Of a stretch of DNA of 10,821 bases, positions 1 through 5,824 are shown piece by piece. The notes beneath the pieces are model-generated. The model ran no database searches. It saw nothing but the letters and a program-made list of their open reading frames with translations, and had not been told where the DNA came from. The DNA is from Acidimicrobiaceae bacterium. Lineage in GTDB: Bacteria; Actinomycetota; Acidimicrobiia; Acidimicrobiales; RAAP-2. Where the stretch lies: contig PMFY01000239.1 in assembly GCA_003157945.1 (NCBI GenBank), positions 3,049 through 13,869 of the forward strand, read 5' to 3'. The number at the start of each line of letters is the position of its first letter. The first letter of the stretch is position 1. A program made the translations under genes and the position numbers.

Positions 1-63
1 ATGATCGGCTTCATGGCCGCCATCGGCATCGTCACCAGCGTCAACTACCGGAGCACCCGGTGA
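1..63 (+). CDS. C-terminal end of an unidentified, probably membrane protein (partial)
   Basis: Frame 1 is open from the window edge to a TGA at 61-63. The last residues are a hydrophobic stretch (Ile-Gly-Phe-Met-Ala-Ala-Ile-Gly-Ile-Val) followed by a short polar, basic end (Asn-Tyr-Arg-Ser-Thr-Arg). This would suit the last membrane helix and cytoplasmic tail of an integral membrane protein. The window begins with ATG, but whether that is the start or an internal Met cannot be decided. Its stop overlaps the GTG start of the next gene (GTGA at 60-63), which suggests one transcript with translational coupling. Too little is visible to name a family. Confidence 0.45.
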   Translation: MIGFMAAIGIVTSVNYRSTR

Positions 64-599
64 CCGGGCCCGAGCCGGTGGTCCCGGCGTCCGCCGTCGC
101 CGAGGAGGCGGCCGCCGCCGCCGACGGCGTGGCCGACCCACCGGTGGCCCCGGGTCCACCGGACGGTGCCGCCGACTTCCGGATGGCCGTGGTGTCGTCG
201 GTGACCCTCGACCTCCCGAGCCAGCACCCCCAGGTCTGCCTGCGTGAGCTCGAGTCCCCCCGCCGGCAGCTCACCTTCGCGGTGGGGATGCCCGACGCCG
301 TCGCCCTCGCCCACGCCCAGCGCCGGATCCCGACGCCCCGACCCCTCACCCACGAACTCATGGGCGAGGTGCTGCAGCGGTTCGACATCGACCTGGTGGC
401 CGTGCGGATCGTGGGCCGCCTGGGGGCGGTGCACTTCGCCGAGCTCGACCTGCGGGGCCGGAACGGCCGGTCGGTGCACTCGTGCCGCCCGACGGACGCC
501 CTCATCCTGGCCCTCCACCAACCGGTGCAGGTGCCGATCCTCATCGACGCCCGCCTGCTCGAGGGCACCGGCGACGTACCCCCACCCGGCACCGTCTGA
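60..599 (+). CDS. DUF151 / bifunctional nuclease family protein
   Basis: This 179-residue protein has an Ala/Pro-rich N-terminus (residues 1-41) and then a complete DUF151 domain (about 42-170). Family hallmarks are visible: the LRELES segment near 61-66, VGMPDAVALAHAQ (75-87), RPLTHELM (94-101), and SCRPTDALILAL (141-152), which matches the usual S/D-ARPSDAIALA block. Plant and some bacterial members are called bifunctional nucleases, with DNase and RNase activity. The role of most bacterial members is unproven, so nuclease activity is only a family-level guess. I chose GTG at 60 because GGAG at 50-53 lies six bases upstream and the start overlaps the previous stop. ATG 183 (residue 42) would give just the core domain and is a real alternative. 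It converges on rodA with 25 bases between stops and no clear terminator. Confidence 0.85.
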   Translation: MTGPEPVVPASAVAEEAAAAADGVADPPVAPGPPDGAADFRMAVVSSVTLDLPSQHPQVCLRELESPRRQLTFAVGMPDAVALAHAQRRIPTPRPLTHELMGEVLQRFDIDLVAVRIVGRLGAVHFAELDLRGRNGRSVHSCRPTDALILALHQPVQVPILIDARLLEGTGDVPPPGTV

Positions 600-624
600 G
601 CGTGTCCGCCCCGGGCGCGGCCGG

Positions 625-2055
625 TTAGTTGCCGGTCAGCAGCCTCCGACGCCGCTCGAGGTCGGCCTCGTACTTGGCCTGCTCGGCCGCGTCGACCGCA
701 GCCGTCCCCTCGTCGGAGATGCGCATCAGCAGGGCCACCAGGATGTAGTTGGCGATGAGCGCGGACCCGCCGTAGGAGATGAACGGCAGGGTGATCCCCG
801 TGAGGGGCAGGATCCGCACGATCCCCCCGATGATGAAGAAGGCCTGGAACCCGATGATGATGGTGAGCCCGGTGGCGACCAGCTTGGCGAACTCGGACCG
901 CGCCGTCTGGGCGATGTGGAGGCCGGTCCCGGCCAGCAGCAGGAAGGCGACCACGACCATGGTCGACCCCAGCAGGCCCATCTCCTCGCCGATCACCGCG
1001 AAGATGAAGTCGGTGTTCGAGTTGCTGACGAGGTAGGCGGCCTGGCCCAGCCCCAACCCGGTGCCGCCGATGCCCCCGTTGCCGAGGGCGTACCACGACT
1101 GCACCAGCTGGCCCCCGGTGCCGTTGGCCAGCGGCCAGGGGTTGAGCCAGTCCTCGACCCGGATGTGGGTCTGCGCGAAGTACTTGCCGGTCACGTAGGC
1201 CCCGACGCCGAACAGGAGGAGGCCGAACACGAGGTAGCCCGTGCGGCCGGTGGTCACCCACAGGAGCCCGATGAAGAGGGTGAACAGCAGGGCGGAGAAC
1301 CCGATGTCGTGCTCGAGGCTCATCACCAGGATGGCGAACCCCCAGGCCAGGACGATCGGGACCATCGGACGGGGGTCGAGGACGAGGCGGTTGCCGAACC
1401 GCGCCGTCGGGATGGTCAGGAGTTCGCGCTTCTCGGCGAAGTAGGAGGCGAAGAAGATGCAGAGGACGATCTTGCCGATCTCGACGGGCTGGAACTCGAA
1501 CGACCCGATCTGGATCCACAGGCGGGCACCCTGGATGTTGCGGCCGATCCCGGGGACGAGGGGCAGCAGCAGCAGGATGACCCCCACCGCCAGCAGCAGG
1601 TAGCGGTAGCGGTCGAGGTCCCGGGACCGCCGCACCACGGCCAGGGTGACGACGTAGGCGGCCACCCCGCCGGCCGTCCACGCCGCCTGGAGGGGCGCGT
1701 AGTACGGGTAGTGGGGGTGGCAGGTCGAGACGTGGCACAGGGCCTGGTCGATCCGGGCGATCATCACGTAGCCGAGCCCGTTGAGCAGGAACACGATCGG
1801 CATGACCACGGCGTTCGCATCCGGCACGAAGACCCGGTTGGCCAGGTGGGTGGCGGCGCCGAGGCCGAGGATGCAGAGGAGGAGCGGGGTCAGGTTCGAC
1901 GGGAACTTCGAGGTGTTGCCGACGATCATCAGGACGTAGGCGGCCACGATGATCGCCGCGGCGGCCACCATCAGGCCCAGCTCCGTGCGGCGCCTGGCCT
2001 TGATGCCGCGGCGCGGCCGCTTGCTCGTCGTGGATCGCAGGGTCAGGACCGGCAC
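625..2055 (-). CDS. rodA: RodA-type SEDS peptidoglycan glycosyltransferase (FtsW/RodA/SpoVE family)
   Basis: SEDS proteins are polytopic membrane enzymes that polymerise lipid II into glycan strands, usually paired with a class B penicillin-binding protein. From GTG at 2055 the protein is 476 residues, close to mycobacterial RodA, with about ten hydrophobic segments. Visible hallmarks are GARLWIQIGSFEFQPVEIGK (176-195), LEHDIG (247-252) carrying the likely catalytic Asp250, WLNPW (303-307), TDFIFAVIGEEMG (348-360), and the signature LPLTGITLPFISYGGS (416-431). The region NRVF...LLNGLGYVMIARID (73-103) resembles actinobacterial RodA more than FtsW. The frame stays open far upstream, but that part is low-complexity antisense of the ppk1 leader. 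GTG 2055 was chosen because a TAGGGT box lies seven bases before it, implying a leaderless mRNA. Residues 107-118 form an unusual Cys/His/Tyr-rich outer loop. No PBP, PknB or FHA gene is seen in the window. Confidence 0.9.
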   Translation of the reverse strand: MPVLTLRSTTSKRPRRGIKARRRTELGLMVAAAAIIVAAYVLMIVGNTSKFPSNLTPLLLCILGLGAATHLANRVFVPDANAVVMPIVFLLNGLGYVMIARIDQALCHVSTCHPHYPYYAPLQAAWTAGGVAAYVVTLAVVRRSRDLDRYRYLLLAVGVILLLLPLVPGIGRNIQGARLWIQIGSFEFQPVEIGKIVLCIFFASYFAEKRELLTIPTARFGNRLVLDPRPMVPIVLAWGFAILVMSLEHDIGFSALLFTLFIGLLWVTTGRTGYLVFGLLLFGVGAYVTGKYFAQTHIRVEDWLNPWPLANGTGGQLVQSWYALGNGGIGGTGLGLGQAAYLVSNSNTDFIFAVIGEEMGLLGSTMVVVAFLLLAGTGLHIAQTARSEFAKLVATGLTIIIGFQAFFIIGGIVRILPLTGITLPFISYGGSALIANYILVALLMRISDEGTAAVDAAEQAKYEADLERRRRLLTGN

Positions 2056-2062
2056 TGGGGCA

Positions 2063-2068
2063 ACCCTA
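2063..2068 (-). promoter_or_regulatory. Putative -10 box of rodA (leaderless start)
   Basis: Read on the minus strand, TAGGGT is followed by seven bases and then the GTG at 2055. This is the geometry of an actinobacterial TAnnnT -10 element whose transcript begins at the start codon. No convincing -35 hexamer is seen, and no good Shine-Dalgarno sequence precedes the GTG, which fits leaderless translation. Inference from spacing only. Confidence 0.45.
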
Positions 2069-2121
2069 CCGGGGGGCGCCCCGGGGACGGGGGGACCGAC
2101 GACTGCGCCCGGCGGGCGCAC

Positions 2122-2147
2122 CCTCCGGGCCGGCCCCGGCCCGGAGG
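2122..2147 (+). promoter_or_regulatory. Perfect 11-bp hairpin enclosing a Shine-Dalgarno sequence in the ppk1 leader
   Basis: CCTCCGGGCCG (2122-2132), loop GCCC (2133-2136), CGGCCCGGAGG (2137-2147): a perfect 11-bp stem with a four-base loop. The GGAGG at 2143-2147 ends four bases before ATG 2152 and pairs with CCTCC at 2122-2126, so as RNA it would hide this ribosome-binding sequence. There is no U tract, so it is not a classical terminator. A DNA operator or chance G+C-rich symmetry remain alternatives. The structure is seen directly; regulation is inferred. Confidence 0.5.
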
Positions 2148-2151
2148 TACC

Positions 2152-2213
2152 ATGAGGCGACGATGACCCGCCTCCGCCCCCGATCCGACCGCCCCGGCGG
2201 GGTGTGGTCATGA
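2152..2213 (+). other. Two overlapping mini-ORFs leading into ppk1 (possible leader peptides)
   Basis: ATG 2152 opens a four-codon ORF (MRRR, stop 2164-2166) preceded by GGAGG. Its stop overlaps ATG 2163 as ATGA. That second ORF encodes MTRLRPRSDRPGGVWS (16 residues) and has GAGG at 2154-2157, five bases upstream. Its stop (2211-2213) overlaps the ppk1 ATG at 2210, again as ATGA. The chain would let ribosomes that load at the hairpin-controlled site reach ppk1 by termination-reinitiation. Neither peptide has a recognisable family, and chance overlaps are common in G+C-rich DNA. Confidence 0.3.
2187..2209 (+). promoter_or_regulatory. Second, imperfect hairpin over the ppk1 ribosome-binding region
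   Basis: An inner stem pairs GCCCC (2191-2195) with GGGGT (2199-2203, one G-U pair) across loop GGC. An outer stem pairs GACC (2187-2190) with GGTC (2206-2209), leaving two unpaired bases (2204-2205). It covers GGGG at 2199-2202, the only Shine-Dalgarno-like sequence seven bases before ATG 2210. It is weaker than the upstream hairpin and could be chance. Confidence 0.3.
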
Positions 2214-4615
2214 CGGAACCTGCGGCGGCCCCGGCCGCCCGGCTCCGGGACGTCCCCCACGGGGGTGCGCCGGCCGTTCCCGACCCGGCGGGGGCGGACG
2301 AGGCCCGGCGCCGGGGGAGCGCATGGGAGCAGCTGGGCCTGGGGCCGGACGCCCGCCCGCCCGTGCCCGAAGGGGTGCCGTTGGCGGAGTCCACGGAACG
2401 GTTCGCCAACCGCGAGCTGTCCTGGCTCGAGTTCGCCGACCGGCTCCTCGACCTGGCCGACGACGAGCGGCAGCCGCTCCTCGAGCGGGTGAAGTTCCTG
2501 GCCATCTTCACCGAGGGCCTCGACGAGTTCTTCCAGGTGCGGGTGGCCGGGCTCGAGGACCAGGTGGCGGCCGGCCTGCGGACCCGCTCGCCCGACGGTC
2601 TCGGCCCCGGTGAGCAGCTGGCCGCCATCGCTGCCCGCGTGACGACCCTGGTGGCCCGCCAGAACCGTATCTTCGCCGACGGGGTCGAACCGCTCCTGCG
2701 CGGCGCCGGCATCCTGATCGACGACTGGCACACGCTGGCCGACTCCGACCGGGACCACCTCGACGAGGTCTACACGCGATCCATCTTCCCGGTCCTGACG
2801 CCGTTGGCGGTCGACCAGGGCCACCCGTTCCCCTACATCTCGAATCTCTGCCTCAACCTGGTGCTGCGCGTCGTCGATCCGACCAACGACGAGCAGCGGA
2901 TCGCCCGGGTCAAGGTGCCCCCCCTGCTTCCCCGGTTCGTGGCCCTGCCCGACGGCAACCGGTTCGTGCCCGTCGAGCAGGTGATCGCCGCCCACCTCGA
3001 CACCCTGTTCCCGGCCATGTCGATCGCCGAGCACCACGTCTTCCGGGTGACCCGCAACGCCGACCTGTCGGTGGACGAGGACGACGCCCAGGACCTGCTG
3101 GCCGCCGTCGAACTCGAGCTGCACCGGCGCCGCTTCGGCCAGGCCGTCCGCCTCGAGGTGGCCTCCGGTATCTCCGCCGACCTTCTCGACATGCTCGTGT
3201 CCGAGGTCGACGTCCCCGAGGACAACGTCTTCCTCTCCGATGTCCCGCTGGACCTCGGCGGACTGCGCGACCTGGCCGCGGTGGACCGCCCCGAGCTGGC
3301 GCCGGAGCCCTGGGTGCCGCTGGCGCCGCCCCCCCTGGCCGGCCACCGAGACCTGTTCGAGGTGCTCGCCGAGAGCGACGTCCTCCTCCACCACCCCTAT
3401 GAGTCGTTCGCCGCCTCCGTCGAGGCGTTCGTCGTGCGGGCGGCGGCGGACCCCGACGTGCTGGCCATCCGCCAGACGCTCTACCGCACCGGCACCGACA
3501 GCCCGATCGTGGCCGCCCTCATCCGCGCCTCGCACTCCGGCAAGCAGGTGACCGCGGTGGTCGAGCTCCAGGCGCGCTTCGACGAGCGGGCCAACATCGC
3601 CTGGGCCCGGGCCCTCGAGGAGGCGGGCGTCCAGGTCGTCTACGGGCTGGCCCGCCTCAAGACCCACTCGAAGATGTCCCTGGTCATCCGCCGCGAGGGG
3701 GATGCCACCCGGCGCTACTGCCACGTCGGCAGCGGCAACTACAACTCGGTGACGGCGCTGACCTACGAGGACATCGGACTGCTGACGGCCGACCCCGACA
3801 TCGGCGCCGACGTCGCCGAGGTCTTCAACCTGCTGACCGGCTCGGGCCGCGCGCTCGAGCTGCGCCGTCTCGTGGTGTCACCGGTGACCACCCGCCGCGA
3901 GGTGATCGCGGCCATCGACGCCGAGACCGCGGCCGGACCGGGCGGTCGGATCGTGCTGAAGACCAACGGGCTGACCGATCCCGACGTCATCGACGCCCTC
4001 TACCGCGCCTCGGCGGCCGGGTGCCCCGTCGACCTGATCGTCCGGGGCCGGTGCGGCATCCGGCCCGGCGTGCCCGGGCTGTCCGACGGGATCCGGGTCC
4101 GCTCGATCGTCGGCCGGTTCCTCGAGCACTCGCGGCTGTTCCGCTTCGGGGGCGACGACGGCCGGCCGCTGCGGATCTGGTTCGGGTCGCCCGACATGAT
4201 GGAGCGCAACCTGGACCGGCGCGTCGAGGCGGTGGTCCCGGTGGTCGACCCGGCGATCCAGCAGCGGCTGGTGCGGATCCTCGACGACGCCCTACGTGAC
4301 GAGGCCAACTCGTGGTCGCTCACCGCCGCGGGGACCTGGGTGCGCACGTCGCCGTCGCCGGGTGCGGTCGGCGAGGGCTTCAGTCTCCAGGACCATTGTC
4401 GCCAGCTCGCACTGGAGGCACTGCAGGCCCGCCACGAGGCGGACCTGGTGGTGCCGTCCGTCAGGACGGTGGCGCCGCCGGTGGTACCAGCACCGACGGA
4501 TGGGACGCCGTCGGCGTCCGCCGCCGCACCCGGGCCGTCGGTGCCGCAGGACCGGCCGCCGACACCGGGCTCCGGTCGCCGGTGGTGGCGTCGCCTCGTC
4601 GGCCGGTCCGGGTGA
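2210..4615 (+). CDS. ppk1: Polyphosphate kinase 1
   Basis: PPK1 reversibly transfers the ATP gamma-phosphate onto inorganic polyphosphate. From ATG 2210 the protein is 801 residues. After a low-complexity N-terminus (1-63) comes the N domain, beginning RFANRELSWLEF (64-75), then the middle domain and two phospholipase-D-like C-terminal domains. Key residues align with E. coli PPK at a constant offset of 51: His486 in KTHSKM (autophosphorylated His435), His505 in YCHVGSGNYN (His454), Arg426 in LYRTG (Arg375) and Arg456 in LQARFDE (Arg405). Activity is therefore expected. In-frame GTG 2204 would add two residues. The family domain ends near residue 743; a Pro/Ala/Ser-rich tail ending RRWWRRLVGRSG follows. 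The tail DNA is antisense to the next gene's 3' end. It is divergent from rodA behind a structured leader. No phosphate-regulator box or ppx gene is seen. Confidence 0.95.
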   Translation: MTEPAAAPAARLRDVPHGGAPAVPDPAGADEARRRGSAWEQLGLGPDARPPVPEGVPLAESTERFANRELSWLEFADRLLDLADDERQPLLERVKFLAIFTEGLDEFFQVRVAGLEDQVAAGLRTRSPDGLGPGEQLAAIAARVTTLVARQNRIFADGVEPLLRGAGILIDDWHTLADSDRDHLDEVYTRSIFPVLTPLAVDQGHPFPYISNLCLNLVLRVVDPTNDEQRIARVKVPPLLPRFVALPDGNRFVPVEQVIAAHLDTLFPAMSIAEHHVFRVTRNADLSVDEDDAQDLLAAVELELHRRRFGQAVRLEVASGISADLLDMLVSEVDVPEDNVFLSDVPLDLGGLRDLAAVDRPELAPEPWVPLAPPPLAGHRDLFEVLAESDVLLHHPYESFAASVEAFVVRAAADPDVLAIRQTLYRTGTDSPIVAALIRASHSGKQVTAVVELQARFDERANIAWARALEEAGVQVVYGLARLKTHSKMSLVIRREGDATRRYCHVGSGNYNSVTALTYEDIGLLTADPDIGADVAEVFNLLTGSGRALELRRLVVSPVTTRREVIAAIDAETAAGPGGRIVLKTNGLTDPDVIDALYRASAAGCPVDLIVRGRCGIRPGVPGLSDGIRVRSIVGRFLEHSRLFRFGGDDGRPLRIWFGSPDMMERNLDRRVEAVVPVVDPAIQQRLVRILDDALRDEANSWSLTAAGTWVRTSPSPGAVGEGFSLQDHCRQLALEALQARHEADLVVPSVRTVAPPVVPAPTDGTPSASAAAPGPSVPQDRPPTPGSGRRWWRRLVGRSG

Positions 4616-5783
4616 ACGCCGTGGTGAGCAGTTCGGTGGAGCGGGCCTGCAGCTCGAGGACCCGACGCTTCACCCGGATCCGCACGGAGCGGTGCTCCAG
4701 CTCGAGGGAGGCGTAGGCCAGGCCGCCGAAGGGGATGGGCAGCCAGAAGTTCACGGCGCGGTAGGCCAGCACGGCCGAGAGCGCCTGCCCGTCGGTCAGG
4801 CCGAAGCCGGCCAGTAGCGACACCAGGACGAACTCGACCACGCCGAGTCCCCCCGGGGTGATCGGCACGGCGGCGAGGATGTAGGCCAGCCCGTAGGCGG
4901 TCAGGAGGTCGACCGGAGAGATCACGTGGCCGAAGGCGGCGACGAACACCCACAGGGACGCCGCGTCGAGCAGCCAGTTGGCCGCCGCCCAGCCCCCGGC
5001 CCGGGCCAGCAGCCCGCGGTCCTCCATCAGCATGCCGAACCGGTGCGCCAGGCGCTCGACGAGCGACGTGAACCGGTCGGCGTCGAGGAAGCGGAGGTGG
5101 GCGGCCACCGCGTGGATGATCAGACGGGCCCGCTCCTGGCCGCGGGTCAGCAGGTAGAACAGGCCGCCGAAGGCGCCCAGGAGCACCACGCCGACGACCG
5201 CGGCGACCAGGAGGAGGATCGAGGCCGACGTCGAGCCGTGCCCGTGCGCCCCCGGGACCCGGAAGCCGTGGGTCAGTAGGAAGGCGACCAGGGAGCACCA
5301 GAACAGGGCGTTGAGCACGACGGCCGAGCCGATGCCCTGGGTGCCGAGCGCGAATCCGGTGTCGGCGCCGGTCACCCCGGACTGGGTGAGGAGCCGGTAG
5401 CCGAGGGCGGTGCCCGGCGCCGTGCCGCCCGGGCTGACATGGCTCAGGGCCAGCGTGGAGAGGTTGATGCGGAACAGCCGCCGGCGCGACGGGCCGCCGT
5501 GGGGCAGGACCGAGTGGGTCAGCTGTGTGTAGGCGACGAGCGCCGCCACCTCGAGCAGGACGCCGAGGGCGAGGTAGGCGACGTTGATGTGGGCCAGGGC
5601 GCCGATCTGGCTGCGATGGTCGGCGAGGAGCGGCAGCGCCACGTAGAAGAAGAAGAGGAACACGAGCACGGTGCCGACGCTGAGCCGGACGTCACGGCGC
5701 ACGAAGGGACCGCGGTGCCACCACCGGTCGCGCCGCGCGCCACCCCGCGGTGCCTCTTCCGTGTCGGCCTCCATCCGCCCCAT
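4461..5783 (-). CDS. YbhN/UPF0104-family membrane protein (flippase-like, LPG-synthase transmembrane domain)
   Basis: This 440-residue polytopic protein belongs to the family that includes YbhN, AglD and the membrane half of MprF, proposed to move or flip lipids and lipid-linked sugars. After a charged N-terminus (1-34) there are several hydrophobic segments from about residue 35 to 358. The two diagnostic Gly-Pro blocks are present: HVSPGGTAPGTALGYRLL (115-132) and ITPGGLGVVEF (308-318), followed by LAYRAVNFWLPIPFGG (339-354). No soluble aminoacyl-transferase domain is attached, so it is not full MprF. The tail from about 360 is basic and then Pro/Ala/Ser-rich; its last 51 or so codons overlap ppk1 antisense. 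ATG 5783 lacks a Shine-Dalgarno; ATG 5774, with CAACAT seven bases before it, is an equally good leaderless start. Substrate unknown. It is divergent from the AI-2E-family gene across about 41 bp. Confidence 0.82.
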   Translation of the reverse strand: MGRMEADTEEAPRGGARRDRWWHRGPFVRRDVRLSVGTVLVFLFFFYVALPLLADHRSQIGALAHINVAYLALGVLLEVAALVAYTQLTHSVLPHGGPSRRRLFRINLSTLALSHVSPGGTAPGTALGYRLLTQSGVTGADTGFALGTQGIGSAVVLNALFWCSLVAFLLTHGFRVPGAHGHGSTSASILLLVAAVVGVVLLGAFGGLFYLLTRGQERARLIIHAVAAHLRFLDADRFTSLVERLAHRFGMLMEDRGLLARAGGWAAANWLLDAASLWVFVAAFGHVISPVDLLTAYGLAYILAAVPITPGGLGVVEFVLVSLLAGFGLTDGQALSAVLAYRAVNFWLPIPFGGLAYASLELEHRSVRIRVKRRVLELQARSTELLTTAFTRTGRRGDATTGDRSPVSAAGPAAPTARVRRRTPTASHPSVLVPPAAPPS

Positions 5784-5812
5784 GTTGGCACGGAGGACAC
5801 CCCCGGACCTGC

Positions 5813-5818
5813 CATGCT
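5813..5818 (+). promoter_or_regulatory. Putative -10 box of the AI-2E-family gene (leaderless start)
   Basis: CATGCT lies six bases before GTG 5825 and keeps the A2 and T6 positions that matter most in actinobacterial -10 boxes. No -35 at normal distance is convincing: TTGGCA at 5785-5790 is 22 bases upstream, too far. The spacing matches the box before the 7183 gene. Confidence 0.35.
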
Positions 5819-5824
5819 GGGTGC

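Noticed and set aside
600..624. Possible terminator between the DUF151 gene and rodA
   Set aside because: Only a four-base stem (CGCC/GGCG) can be drawn and there is no U tract, so it was not listed.
244..2166. 640-codon open frame on the + strand across rodA
   Set aside because: It is antisense to rodA, with low-complexity Glu/Asp/Gly/Gln/His composition and no family motif. Long antisense frames are expected in DNA this G+C-rich.
2056..2733. N-terminal extension of RodA up to 702 residues
   Set aside because: The added part is antisense of ppk1 and its leader, rich in Arg/Ser/Pro/Gly, and ahead of the first membrane helix. Known RodA proteins are near 470 residues, and a -10-like box precedes GTG 2055.
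2066..3724. 552-codon minus-strand frame opposite ppk1
   Set aside because: It is a shadow of ppk1, whose catalytic His and Arg residues are all in the + frame; the reverse frame shows only low-complexity sequence.
5785..5790. TTGGCA as a -35 box for the AI-2E-family gene
   Set aside because: It is 22 bases from the CATGCT box, beyond normal 16-19 base spacing, and no better -10 exists at the right distance.
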